Below, piece after piece: positions 54,512 to 64,000 of a stretch of 64,000 nt of DNA. Under the pieces are notes generated by a model, which worked only from the letters and a program-made list of their open reading frames with translations, made no database searches and was not told where the DNA came from. The stretch lies in NCBI GenBank assembly GCA_947453145.1, contig CANGFA010000006.1:25705-89704 (forward strand), written 5' to 3'. How positions within the stretch are numbered: position 1 is the first letter of the stretch; each line of letters starts with the position of its first letter. Source of the DNA: Bacteroidota bacterium. GTDB lineage: Bacteria > Bacteroidota > Bacteroidia > Chitinophagales > Chitinophagaceae. A program made the position numbers and the translations under genes.

Positions 54512-55936
54512 CTATCCTTCCGTTTTTTGATTGCGTAAAGCAATATAATACAAAGGTATACCAATGAGTGTAATTATTAAGCCAGGCCAGGTGAAATTAG
54601 GCTTGTAAATGATTAACAATACACAAAAACAGGTTCCCATTAATATGTAAATCGCAGGCAAAACAGGGTATCCAAATGCTTTATAAGGACGATCCATTTC
54701 GGGACGCTTTTTACGTAAAATAAATATGCCTATTATCGTTAAAATATAAAAGATAACAACAATAAATGAAACCATATCTAATAAGTCGCCATACTTTCCA
54801 CTTAAGCAAAGCAAGCCAGCAACTATACATTGTGCCCATAAAGCCCAGGCAGGAACCGCATTCTTATTTAAAGTCCCCGCTTTTTTAAAGAATAATCCAT
54901 CCTGCGCCATAGTATAATAAACCCTTGCGCCTGCAAGAATTAATCCATTATTACAACCAAAAGTAGAAATCATAATCATAACCGCAATTACATAAGTCCC
55001 AATATTTCCAAAAATCACATTTGAAGCCGCAACTGCTACTCTATCCGCTGGGGCATTGGCAATATCATGTAAAGGAAGTACACTTAAATACATGAGGTTA
55101 GCAGCCAAATAAATAACAGTAACAATTAAAGTGCCTAAAAATAAACTCAACCCAATATTGCGTTTAGGATTTTTAATTTCCCCTGCAATAAAAGTTACGT
55201 TGTTCCAAGCATCGCTACTAAAAATAGATCCAACCATACTTGCAGCAATGGCCCCTAATATAGCCACTCCAAAAATAGGCGTCGTACTTCCGTCTGTAGC
55301 AATATTTTTCATTGACCATGCATCCTGCCAGTTTGCATTCCAAATACTTGCTTTGGATGCCAGTAAAAAACCAAAGCCAATTAAACCAAATAGGGAAAGT
55401 AATTTAGTAACAGTAAATGTAGTTTGAATAAGCTTTCCCCCCTGCACACCCTTGGTATTAATAAAGGTTAACAAAATAATGATGGCAATTGAAACGAGCT
55501 GCGCCGGATATACTTTCAAAAATCCAATCTGCATTAAAATATTTGCATCATTCATTTCTAATGCAGGAAAAAAATAACCGGCAAATTTACTAAAGGCTAC
55601 GCCTACTGCTGCAATGGTTCCGGTTTGTATCACCGAGAAAAAACTCCATCCATATAAAAATCCAAGTAAAGGATTATAAGATTCTTTTAAATATACATAC
55701 TGCCCTCCCGCTTTAGGAAACATAGCACTTAACTCGCCATAACTTAAAGCTGCTGTTAAAGTCATAAAACCTGTCAATAACCAAACTGCTACCAACCATC
55801 CTGCAGAACCTACGTTACGGGTAATATCGGCACTTACTATAAAGATACCCGAACCAATCATACTACCTGCTACAATCATGGTTGCATCAAAGGCACCTAA
55901 ACTAGGTTTAAATTCATTATTTTGGGTTGTTGACAT
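54512..55936 (-). CDS. APC-family amino acid permease
   Basis: The 474-aa protein has 12 predicted transmembrane segments and the APC hallmark in helix 1 (MIVAGSMIGSGIFIVSADITRNVGSAGWL, residues about 20-48). Helix 3 carries YGELSAMFPKAGGQYVYLKESYNPLLGFLYGW, another family signature. It resembles cationic or neutral amino acid/LAT-type exchangers. Which amino acid it carries is not clear. First gene of the group with rfaE1 and ispD; ompH precedes it across a terminator at 55975-56000. Confidence 0.92.
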   Translation of the reverse strand: MSTTQNNEFKPSLGAFDATMIVAGSMIGSGIFIVSADITRNVGSAGWLVAVWLLTGFMTLTAALSYGELSAMFPKAGGQYVYLKESYNPLLGFLYGWSFFSVIQTGTIAAVGVAFSKFAGYFFPALEMNDANILMQIGFLKVYPAQLVSIAIIILLTFINTKGVQGGKLIQTTFTVTKLLSLFGLIGFGFLLASKASIWNANWQDAWSMKNIATDGSTTPIFGVAILGAIAASMVGSIFSSDAWNNVTFIAGEIKNPKRNIGLSLFLGTLIVTVIYLAANLMYLSVLPLHDIANAPADRVAVAASNVIFGNIGTYVIAVMIMISTFGCNNGLILAGARVYYTMAQDGLFFKKAGTLNKNAVPAWALWAQCIVAGLLCLSGKYGDLLDMVSFIVVIFYILTIIGIFILRKKRPEMDRPYKAFGYPVLPAIYILMGTCFCVLLIIYKPNFTWPGLIITLIGIPLYYIALRNQKTEG

Positions 55937-55974
55937 TTTGATATGTATTTGTTAATAGAAATAGTAAGATAAAA

Positions 55975-56000
55975 AAAATCCCGTGATTAAACGGGATTTT
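55975..56000 (-). terminator. Terminator downstream of the OmpH-like gene
   Basis: The stem AAAATCCCGT / ACGGGATTTT has a 6-base loop and is followed on the minus strand by eight T residues. Confidence 0.85.
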
Positions 56001-56005
56001 CAGTA

Positions 56006-56581
56006 CTATTTTTTAGGTTTATAATCGGCATTTAGCCCCTTTATAATATCCTTTGTAATATCAAAAGCCGTATCCTTGTAGTATAATAAATCGGGATTGT
56101 TGGATATGATATAAGCGAATTTATTGTCTTTATTATAGCCTTTTAAAAAGTCTTCAATTTTCTTTCTTATTTCCTGTGTACGCTTATAACTTTCCTCTTG
56201 CATTTCTGCGGTTAATTGCTGCTCTTTTGCACTGTAATTTTTTTCCAATTTTACAATGTCTTGTTGGCGATTCGCAACTTCGGCTTGAGATAAACTTTGA
56301 CCATACTTTTGCAAATCCTGAACTCTAGAAATATAATCGTTTTTTAGTCCATTTAAAACTTTTGCATTGTCCTGGTTTTTTAATTCCAATGCAGTTTTAA
56401 CTTCTTTGAAAAATTCATAATTGTTTTCAATTGAGTCAATTTCGAAGTATGCTATCTTTCCTCCACCTTCTTTTAATGATGCATTACTAACTGGCGCATT
56501 TGAATTATTAAAATGCAACACAAACAAAACAATTATAGCTACCGCTAACACTCCATTAATTAACCAGGCTGTTGATTTCAT
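56006..56581 (-). CDS. OmpH/Skp-family periplasmic chaperone-like protein
   Basis: The 191-aa product has an N-terminal membrane or signal segment (STAWLINGVLAVAIIVLFVLHF). The YFEIDSIENNYEFFKEVKTAL start is typical of Bacteroidota OmpH, and a long coiled coil rich in Lys, Gln and Glu follows (about residues 65-145). The C-terminal part (YNKDNKFAYIISNNPDLLYYKDTAFDITKDIIKGLNADYK) matches the family ending. Members hold unfolded outer-membrane proteins. The uncleaved anchor is a possibility because no clear AxA site is seen. A single-gene unit between rpoC and the permease. Confidence 0.88.
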   Translation of the reverse strand: MKSTAWLINGVLAVAIIVLFVLHFNNSNAPVSNASLKEGGGKIAYFEIDSIENNYEFFKEVKTALELKNQDNAKVLNGLKNDYISRVQDLQKYGQSLSQAEVANRQQDIVKLEKNYSAKEQQLTAEMQEESYKRTQEIRKKIEDFLKGYNKDNKFAYIISNNPDLLYYKDTAFDITKDIIKGLNADYKPKK

Positions 56582-56678
56582 TGTATAATATTAAGTATAA
56601 AAACGAGTATTGGTTTTATTTTCAATACCTTATAAAAATAGGTAAAAAAACTAAATCACGCTCCTAAAAATGACATAA

Positions 56679-56712
56679 AAAAAGCAGGAAATATTGCTAC
56701 TTCCTGCTTTTT
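56679..56712 (-). terminator. Terminator of the rpoB-rpoC unit
   Basis: A 12-bp stem (AAAAAGCAGGAA / TTCCTGCTTTTT) with a 10-base loop lies directly beyond the rpoC stop, with A and T runs at the two ends. Confidence 0.85.
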
Positions 56713-56733
56713 AACATTTTATACGAATGTGTA

Positions 56734-59700
56734 TTATTCTTCTTCGTCAAAGCTCATCGCCTCACGGGTTGTAGCCAACACTTCATATTCTTCCTTGCTT
56801 CCTACGATCAATTTCTCGAACTCTTTTTGACCGGTACCTGCAGGGATTAAATGACCTGTGATTACATTCTCTTTCAAGCCTAACATCATATCTACCTTAC
56901 CTTGAATTGCGGCTTGGCTTAATACTTTGGTGGTTTCTTGGAACGAAGCAGCCGAGATCCAGCTTTGTACACCTAAGGATGCTTTTGTAATACCTAATAA
57001 TACTGGACGAGCAGTAGCAGGTTTCGCATCGCGCACTTCTACTACCTTCTTGTCATTACGTCTTAAGATAGAATTCTCTTCTCTTAATTCACGTACAGTT
57101 ACAATTTGGCCAGCTTTTAATTTAGCACTTTCGCCTGCATCTGTTACTACTTTCTTATCAAATATTCTGTCGTTTTCTTCGATAAAGTCAAAGCGATCTT
57201 CTAAGTCCTCCTCTAAGAATTTGGTATCACCCGCATCTACGATTTCTACTTTCTTCATCATTTGACGAACGATTACTTCAATATGCTTGTCATTGATTTT
57301 TACACCTTGTAAACGGTAAACCTCTTGGATTTCGTTTACAACATATTCTTGAACTGCATATGGACCACGGATAGATAAGATATCAGCTGGAGCAATTTGA
57401 CCGTCTGATAATGGACTACCTGCTTTAACAAAGTCGCTATCTTGAACCAAGATTTGACGTGTTAATGGAACCAAGTATTTCTTCACCATTCCGTCCTTAG
57501 ACTCCACAATGATTTCTCTATTTCCACGCTTGATATTTCCGAATGCTACGATACCATCAATCTCACAAACAATCGCAGGGTTACCCGGATTTCTTGCTTC
57601 GAATAATTCAGTAACACGTGGAAGACCTCCCGTGATATCCTTTAACTTACCTAATACTCTTGGAATTTTAACCAACACATGACCTGCTTTCACTTCTACA
57701 CCTTCTTCAATAACAATGTGTGAACCTACTGGTAAGTTATAATGCTTGTTGTCTTTTCCACCTTCTAAGATGATAGTTGGGATTCTTGTTTTATCCTTAG
57801 ATTCAATAACTACTTTTTCACGGTGACCTGTTTGCTCATCCGCTTCGTCACGGTATGTGAATCCTTCGTTGATATTTTCAAACTTGATTTTACCATTTTG
57901 CTCTGCAACGATAACGTTGTTGAATGGATCCCAAGTACAAATCACATCTCCTTTCTTAACTTGAGCACCGTCTTTAACTGCTAACAATGCACCGTAAGGA
58001 ACGTTATTAGTAATCATTAAACGGTCGTTCTTTACATCCATGATTCTTACTTCACCCGTACGTCCAATAACTACTTTCACTTTGTTTCCATCGTTATTAA
58101 TAGTATCAACTGTACGTAATCCGTCGAATTGGATAGTTCCGTCAAACTTCGCATTTAAGCTAGATTCAACCGAAGAAGAACCGGCAACACCACCCACGTG
58201 GAAAGTACGTAATGTTAACTGCGTACCTGGCTCACCAATAGATTGTGCAGCGATAATTCCTACTGCATCTCCTCTTTGTGTGATGTACCCAGTAGCTAAG
58301 TTTCTACCATAGCAACTCACACAAACACCACGCTTGCTTTCACATGTTAATACCGAACGGATTTCAACCGTTTCAATACCCGCATCTTCAATAGCACGTG
58401 CTTCGTCAATCGTAATTTCTTCACCAGCAGCAACGATCATTTCGTTTGTGAATGGATTGATTACATCATGTAATGAAGTACGTCCTTCGATTCTATCTGC
58501 TAATGGTTCAATGATATCTTCATTATCTTTTAATGCACTAGTTGCAATACCACGTAATGTTCCGCAATCCTCTTCAGAGATTACCACGTCTTGAGAAACG
58601 TCCACTAATCTACGTGTTAAGTAACCTGCATCCGCCGTTTTTAACGCCGTATCCGCAAGACCTTTACGCGCACCGTGCGTAGAGATAAAGTAATCCAATA
58701 CGTTTAATCCACCTTTAAAGTTAGATAAGATTGGATTTTCAATTACCTCTGATCCTGTACTACCACTCTTACGAGGTTTAGCCATCAATCCACGAATACC
58801 AACCAACTGCTTAACCTGTGTTTTACTACCTCTCGCTCCAGAATCCAACATCATGTAAACTGAGTTGAAACCTTGCTTATCAGTAGCCATCTCACGAATC
58901 AACGTATCTGTGATTCTTGTATCCACACGACCCCAGATATCAATAACTTGGTTATAACGCTCGTTGTTTGTAATTAATCCCATGTTGTAGTTTTCCCAAA
59001 CTTCTTCTACTTCTAATTTTGCATTCTCCAATAATTGGTGTCTTGCTTCAGGAACAACTAAGTCATTTACGTTAAATGATAAACCACCACGGAACGCCAT
59101 TCTAAATCCTAAAGTCTTGATATCATCCAAGAATTTAGCAGTTGTAGGCACGTCAGTAATTTTAATAATATCACCAATGATTTCTCTTAATGATTTTTTA
59201 GTCAACAATTGATTAACAAAACCTACTGGCTTTGGCGTGTGCTGATTAAACAATACACGACCTACTGTAGTTTCAATTAATTTATTTACTAAAACACCAC
59301 CTTCACGCACATTTGTTTTTACGCGAATGTTTGCATGTAAATCAATAACATTTTCGTTATAAGCAATGATTACCTCGTCTAAGTTATAGAACGCTTTGCC
59401 CTCACCTCTTACAACTAAATCACCCATTGATTTTTTACCCTTTGTAATGTAGTATAAACCTAACACCATGTCCTGAGAAGGAAGGGTGATTGGCGTACCA
59501 TTTTGTGGGTTTAAAATGTTATGAGAAGACAACATCAATAACTGTGCTTCCAATATAGCCGCGTGGCTTAATGGAACGTGCACCGCCATTTGGTCACCAT
59601 CAAAATCGGCGTTGAACGCAGAGGTAACTAATGGGTGTAATTGAATGGCTTTACCTTCCACCAATTTAGGTTGGAAAGACTGAATAGATAAACGGTGCAA

Positions 59701-61032
59701 TGTTGGGGCACGGTTTAACATTACAGGATGTCCTTTCAAAATATTTTCTAAGATATCCCAAATCACAGCTTCTTTTTTATCCACTAATTTCTTTGCAGAC
59801 TTCACTGTTTTTACAATACCTCTTTCAATTAATTTACGAATAATAAATGGCTTAAATAATTCCGCAGCCATATCCTTTGGTAATCCGCACTCGTGCATTT
59901 TTAATTCAGGTCCTACCACAATTACAGAACGTCCAGAATAATCAACACGCTTACCTAGTAAGTTTTGACGGAAACGACCTTGCTTACCTTTTAATACATC
60001 CGATAAAGATTTTAAAGCACGTCCACCCTCTGCTTTAACTGCATTAGATTTACGAGAGTTATCGAATAATGAATCGATCGCTTCTTGTAACATACGCTTT
60101 TCGTTACGTAAGATTACTTCTGGCGCTTTAATTTCCAACAAACGCTTTAAACGGTTGTTACGGATAATTACACGACGATATAAGTCATTCAAATCAGAAG
60201 ACGCAAAACGGCCACCATCTAATGGTACCAATGGACGTAATTCTGGTGGAATAACTGGAATATATTTCATCACCATCCACTCTGGTTGGTTCGTGATATG
60301 TGTTTTTGCTTCACGGAAAGATTCAACAACACTCAAACGCTTTAAAGCATCTGCTTTTCTTTGTTGAGAAGTTTCGTTTGCAGCAGCATTACGTAAAGAG
60401 AAACTTAATTCATCTAAATCTAATAAACCTAATAAATCATGGACTGCATCAGCACCCATTTTTGCGATGAACTTTTGTGGATCATCATCAGGTAAATATT
60501 GATTCTCTTTTGGTAAAGCATCAATTAAATCTAAGTACTCTTCTTCGGTTAATAAATCACCTACTTTTAAATTGTCTTTGATACCCGCTTGTATTACTAC
60601 ATAACGCTCATAATATATAATGGTCTCTAATTTCTTAGAGCTCATTCCTAATAAATAACCAATTTTGTTTGGTAAAGATTTAAAGTACCAAATGTGCACT
60701 ACAGGTACCACTAATTTAATGTGGCCCATACGCTCACGACGTACTTTCTTCTCTGTTACTTCTACTCCACAACGGTCACAAACAATACCCTTGTAACGGA
60801 TGCGCTTGTACTTTCCACAAGCACACTCATAATCCTTTACTGGACCAAAGATACGCTCACAGAAAAGACCGTCGCGCTCCGGCTTGTAAGTACGGTAGTT
60901 GATGGTTTCTGGTTTCAACACTTCTCCAAAGCTTCTCTCCAAGATACTATCTGGAGATGCCAAGCTAATCGTGATTTGCGAAAAAGCTGGACGTTGTCTA
61001 TTCTCTTTTTTGAATGCCATATTTTTATTCAT
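56734..61032 (-). CDS. rpoC: DNA-directed RNA polymerase subunit beta'
   Basis: The 1432-aa catalytic subunit of RNA polymerase. Visible landmarks are the N-terminal zinc motif ([20 protein letters not shown], about residues 70-89), the lid/rudder and clamp regions, the active-site [12 protein letters not shown] with three Mg-binding Asp residues, the bridge helix and trigger-loop region, the second zinc site (CGTLRG, then [13 protein letters not shown]), and a long C-terminal jaw typical of Bacteroidota. The start may be 61032 or the internal ATG at 61020 ([13 protein letters not shown]), which fits related proteins better. It is 77 bp after rpoB. Confidence 0.97.
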   Translation of the reverse strand: MNKNMAFKKENRQRPAFSQITISLASPDSILERSFGEVLKPETINYRTYKPERDGLFCERIFGPVKDYECACGKYKRIRYKGIVCDRCGVEVTEKKVRRERMGHIKLVVPVVHIWYFKSLPNKIGYLLGMSSKKLETIIYYERYVVIQAGIKDNLKVGDLLTEEEYLDLIDALPKENQYLPDDDPQKFIAKMGADAVHDLLGLLDLDELSFSLRNAAANETSQQRKADALKRLSVVESFREAKTHITNQPEWMVMKYIPVIPPELRPLVPLDGGRFASSDLNDLYRRVIIRNNRLKRLLEIKAPEVILRNEKRMLQEAIDSLFDNSRKSNAVKAEGGRALKSLSDVLKGKQGRFRQNLLGKRVDYSGRSVIVVGPELKMHECGLPKDMAAELFKPFIIRKLIERGIVKTVKSAKKLVDKKEAVIWDILENILKGHPVMLNRAPTLHRLSIQSFQPKLVEGKAIQLHPLVTSAFNADFDGDQMAVHVPLSHAAILEAQLLMLSSHNILNPQNGTPITLPSQDMVLGLYYITKGKKSMGDLVVRGEGKAFYNLDEVIIAYNENVIDLHANIRVKTNVREGGVLVNKLIETTVGRVLFNQHTPKPVGFVNQLLTKKSLREIIGDIIKITDVPTTAKFLDDIKTLGFRMAFRGGLSFNVNDLVVPEARHQLLENAKLEVEEVWENYNMGLITNNERYNQVIDIWGRVDTRITDTLIREMATDKQGFNSVYMMLDSGARGSKTQVKQLVGIRGLMAKPRKSGSTGSEVIENPILSNFKGGLNVLDYFISTHGARKGLADTALKTADAGYLTRRLVDVSQDVVISEEDCGTLRGIATSALKDNEDIIEPLADRIEGRTSLHDVINPFTNEMIVAAGEEITIDEARAIEDAGIETVEIRSVLTCESKRGVCVSCYGRNLATGYITQRGDAVGIIAAQSIGEPGTQLTLRTFHVGGVAGSSSVESSLNAKFDGTIQFDGLRTVDTINNDGNKVKVVIGRTGEVRIMDVKNDRLMITNNVPYGALLAVKDGAQVKKGDVICTWDPFNNVIVAEQNGKIKFENINEGFTYRDEADEQTGHREKVVIESKDKTRIPTIILEGGKDNKHYNLPVGSHIVIEEGVEVKAGHVLVKIPRVLGKLKDITGGLPRVTELFEARNPGNPAIVCEIDGIVAFGNIKRGNREIIVESKDGMVKKYLVPLTRQILVQDSDFVKAGSPLSDGQIAPADILSIRGPYAVQEYVVNEIQEVYRLQGVKINDKHIEVIVRQMMKKVEIVDAGDTKFLEEDLEDRFDFIEENDRIFDKKVVTDAGESAKLKAGQIVTVRELREENSILRRNDKKVVEVRDAKPATARPVLLGITKASLGVQSWISAASFQETTKVLSQAAIQGKVDMMLGLKENVITGHLIPAGTGQKEFEKLIVGSKEEYEVLATTREAMSFDEEE

Positions 61033-61109
61033 TTGAGTGCCGGATTTTACTCCTTCACCTATTTAAGAATTGGGTGTTAATTGATGCTTAATTTTTTCTT
61101 TTCAAAAGA

Positions 61110-64000
61110 TTAATCAAACTTTAAATCAAGACCTAAGCCTCTCAACTCGTGTACTAATACATTGAAAGATTCAGGGATACCTGCTTTAGGAATGTTCTCT
61201 CCTTTAACAATGGCCTCGTACGTTTTAGCACGGCCAATGATATCATCCGATTTAAGTGTTAATAATTCTTGTAAGATATTTGATGCACCATATGCCTCTA
61301 ATGCCCATACCTCCATTTCACCAAAACGCTGACCACCAAACTGAGCCTTACCGCCCAATGGTTGTTGTGTGATTAAGCTGTATGGTCCAATAGAACGTGC
61401 GTGCATCTTATCATCTACCATGTGGTGTAACTTAATCATATAGATAATACCCACAGAAGTTTTCTGATCGAATTTCTCTCCTGTTTCTCCATCATATAAA
61501 TAAGTGTGACCATTGTTAGGGATACCTGCTTCGTCACATAGGTCTTCAATTTGTTGTGTACTTGCACCATCAAAAATAGGTGTAGCAAATTTCACGCCTA
61601 ATTTTTTACCTGTCCATCCTAAAATGGTTTCATAGATCTGTCCTAAGTTCATACGAGAAGGTACACCTAATGGGTTAAGAACGATATCTACAGGAGTACC
61701 GTCTTCCATGAATGGCATATCCTCGGCACGTACAATTTTAGCAACAATACCTTTGTTACCGTGACGTCCCGCCATCTTATCACCCACTTTCAACTTACGC
61801 TTAACTGCTAAGTATACTTTAGCTAATTTCAATACACCTGCTGGTAATTCGTCACCGATAGAAATATTAAATTTCTCACGCTTGTAACGACCTAACTCTT
61901 CGTTGTACTTAATGCTATAGTTGTGTAATAAAACGTTGATTAAATCATCTGTTTTCTTATCTCCAGTCCATCCTAATGGATTTACATTTTGGAAATCTAT
62001 CGCCGCTAAATTCTTTGCGTTAAACTTAGAACCTTTTGCAATTAATGTTTCACCAAAATTATTTACCACACCTGGAGTCGTTTGATCCTTCAATAATGTT
62101 TGTAATTTTTCAACTAACAAATTCAATAATGAAGATTCATTTTCTTCGTGTTGCTTTTCTACTTTATCTAACATTGCTTTTTCACGCACCTTACCACTCT
62201 TATCTTTCTTAGCACGTTGGAATAATTTTTTGTCAATCACAACACCTTCTGTACCATTAGCCGCTTTTAAAGAAGCATCTTTTGCATCACCTGCTTTGTC
62301 ACCAAAGATAGCACGCAATAATTTTTCTTCTGGAGTTGGATCTGATTCACCTTTTGGAGTGATCTTACCAATTAATATATCTCCTTCTTTCACAGCAGCA
62401 CCAATTCTGATAATACCATGTTCGTCTAAATCTTTTGTTGCTTCTTCAGATACGTTAGGGATATCAGAAGTTAATTCCTCCTCTCCTAATTTTGTATCAC
62501 GAACTTCTAATTCGTATTCATCAATGTGAATAGAAGTAAATAAGTCCTCACGCACCACTCTTTCGCTGATTACTATGGCATCCTCAAAGTTGTAACCTTT
62601 CCATGGCATGAACGCCACTTGTAAGTTTCTACCTAATGCGATTTCACCACCTTGTGTTGCATAACCTTCCGTTAAGAAATCTCCTTTTTTCACTTTCTGC
62701 CCTTTCTTTACAGAAGGCGTTAAGTTGATACAAGTAGATTGGTTGGTTTTGATGAACTTAGTTAATTTATAAACAATTAAATCTTCGTTAAAGCTTACTA
62801 AACGATCCATTTCATTACGGTTGTAACGAACGTGAATTTCATTTGCATCTACAAACTCAACAACACCATCTCCTTCTGCGTGAATTTGAATTCTTGCATC
62901 ACGAGCCGCTTTTCCTTCCAATCCAGTTCCTACGATAGGTACTTCTGGACGAATTAATGGAACCGCTTGACGTTGCATGTTTGATCCCATCAAAGCACGG
63001 TTAGCATCATCATGCTCTAAGAAAGGAATTAAAGAAGCACTCAAACCAACAATTTGGTTAGGTGCAACGTCCATGAATTGAACATCTGCTTTATCTAAAA
63101 TTGGGAAGTCACCTGTTTCACGAGAAACAACTTTGTCTTCCGAAAATTCACCTTTATCAGACAACGGAGTATTTGACTGCGCAATTCTTGCACTATCTTC
63201 TTCTTCCGCGCTTAAGTATGTTAAGTTCTTTAAGTTTACTTTTCCATTTTCTACTTTACGGTATGGCGTTTCAATGAATCCCATATCGTTGATCTTTGCG
63301 TGTACACACAATGTAGAAATCAAACCAATGTTTGGTCCTTCTGGTGTTTCAATTGTACAAAGACGACCGTAGTGAGAATAGTGAACGTCACGTACCTCAA
63401 AACCAGCACGCTCACGACTTAAACCGCCGGGTCCTAATGCGGAAACACGACGCTTATGCGTTATTTCACTCAATGGATTTGTTTGGTCTAAGAATTGAGA
63501 TAACTGAGAAGTTCCGAAGAATGAATTGATAACAGAAGATAATGTTCTCGCATTGATCAAATCAACTGGAGTGAATACTTCATTATCACGTACGTTCATA
63601 CGCTCACGGATGGTACGCGCCATACGCGCTAAACCAACACCAAATTGAGCATACAATTGCTCACCTACGGTACGAATACGACGGTTGCTTAAGTGATCGA
63701 TATCATCTATCTCTGCTTTACCATTTGTTAAACGTACTAAGTACTTAATGATTTCAATGATATCATTTTTTGTCAATACTTTCTTTTCCTGCGTTAAGTC
63801 ATGACCTAACTTTTTGTTGATCTTGTAACGACCTACTTCACCTAAATCATAACGTTTGTCAGAGAAGAATAATTTGTCAATGATACCACGAGCCGTTTCA
63901 TTATCTGGAGCATCAGCACCACGTAATTGACGGTAAATATGTTGAACCGCTTCCAACTCAGAGTTAGAAGTATCCTTGTTTAAAGTGTTGTAGATAATTG
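61110..64000 (-). CDS. rpoB: DNA-directed RNA polymerase subunit beta (5' end outside the window)
   Basis: The C-terminal ~963 residues of RNA polymerase beta are present, and the frame stays open through the right edge ([18 protein letters not shown] continues to 64000). Seen are the rifampicin-binding region ([34 protein letters not shown]), [16 protein letters not shown], and the acidic [24 protein letters not shown]. The C-terminal [37 protein letters not shown] and [27 protein letters not shown] follow. The RRP cluster residues look wild-type, though no resistance claim is made. The N-terminal ~300 residues are missing. It is transcribed first, followed by rpoC. Confidence 0.97.
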   Translation of the reverse strand, partial: IIYNTLNKDTSNSELEAVQHIYRQLRGADAPDNETARGIIDKLFFSDKRYDLGEVGRYKINKKLGHDLTQEKKVLTKNDIIEIIKYLVRLTNGKAEIDDIDHLSNRRIRTVGEQLYAQFGVGLARMARTIRERMNVRDNEVFTPVDLINARTLSSVINSFFGTSQLSQFLDQTNPLSEITHKRRVSALGPGGLSRERAGFEVRDVHYSHYGRLCTIETPEGPNIGLISTLCVHAKINDMGFIETPYRKVENGKVNLKNLTYLSAEEEDSARIAQSNTPLSDKGEFSEDKVVSRETGDFPILDKADVQFMDVAPNQIVGLSASLIPFLEHDDANRALMGSNMQRQAVPLIRPEVPIVGTGLEGKAARDARIQIHAEGDGVVEFVDANEIHVRYNRNEMDRLVSFNEDLIVYKLTKFIKTNQSTCINLTPSVKKGQKVKKGDFLTEGYATQGGEIALGRNLQVAFMPWKGYNFEDAIVISERVVREDLFTSIHIDEYELEVRDTKLGEEELTSDIPNVSEEATKDLDEHGIIRIGAAVKEGDILIGKITPKGESDPTPEEKLLRAIFGDKAGDAKDASLKAANGTEGVVIDKKLFQRAKKDKSGKVREKAMLDKVEKQHEENESSLLNLLVEKLQTLLKDQTTPGVVNNFGETLIAKGSKFNAKNLAAIDFQNVNPLGWTGDKKTDDLINVLLHNYSIKYNEELGRYKREKFNISIGDELPAGVLKLAKVYLAVKRKLKVGDKMAGRHGNKGIVAKIVRAEDMPFMEDGTPVDIVLNPLGVPSRMNLGQIYETILGWTGKKLGVKFATPIFDGASTQQIEDLCDEAGIPNNGHTYLYDGETGEKFDQKTSVGIIYMIKLHHMVDDKMHARSIGPYSLITQQPLGGKAQFGGQRFGEMEVWALEAYGASNILQELLTLKSDDIIGRAKTYEAIVKGENIPKAGIPESFNVLVHELRGLGLDLKFD

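Overview
The window reads as chromosomal DNA of a low-GC Bacteroidota bacterium, most likely of the Chitinophagia/Chitinophagaceae type. The evidence is a SusC/SusD pair, a DUF4249 lipoprotein beside a TonB receptor, many secreted proteins whose signal peptides end in AQ, a Bacteroidota-type promoter (TTTG / TAnnTTTG) in front of the tRNA, and rpoB/rpoC proteins of the Bacteroidota form. The genus assignment is inference. No rRNA, CRISPR array, insertion sequence or integrase gene was found.

Layout. Positions 1-6464 hold housekeeping genes: ruvX (3' part), a UbiA-family prenyltransferase, a SpoU rRNA/tRNA methylase, mutS, dapA and accA. A tRNA-Asp gene follows at 6580-6653. Its 3' end plus terminator is repeated at 10207-10257, and the terminator alone again at 12400-12438. 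Between these copies lie two AT-rich segments of small secreted or lipoprotein genes (one with WG repeats, one with a DUF1566/FISUMP-like domain, one tiny Cys-rich peptide, plus a broken FISUMP-like fragment). This looks like a tRNA-anchored accessory hotspot and is the most unusual part of the window.

Positions 12516-28288 carry a uronic-acid polysaccharide theme: a PL8-type lyase on the + strand, and on the - strand an SDR oxidoreductase, a hexuronate-type MFS transporter, an alginate-lyase-family protein, a ferric-reductase-like membrane protein and three consecutive, paralogous, very large BNR/VPS10-type secreted beta-propeller proteins. Positions 28393-31830 are small secreted, lipoprotein and membrane genes of unknown role. 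Positions 32065-42803 form a + strand run: secreted amidohydrolase, S9 prolyl-oligopeptidase-like peptidase, a hypothetical, an STN-containing TonB receptor, a DUF4249 lipoprotein and a large secreted protein with a plug-like C-terminus. This is probably a peptide-related outer-membrane uptake cluster.

Positions 42846-51511 combine a class V PLP enzyme, a DeoR regulator with a strong hairpin at its start codon, SusC, SusD, MurQ and (convergent) AnmK. MurQ and AnmK together turn 1,6-anhydro-MurNAc into GlcNAc-6-phosphate and lactate, so this looks like an outer-membrane importer dedicated to peptidoglycan amino sugars. The rest is housekeeping: a Gfo/Idh/MocA oxidoreductase, ispD, the heptose-7-phosphate kinase rfaE1, an APC permease, an OmpH/Skp-like protein, rpoC, and rpoB running off the right edge.
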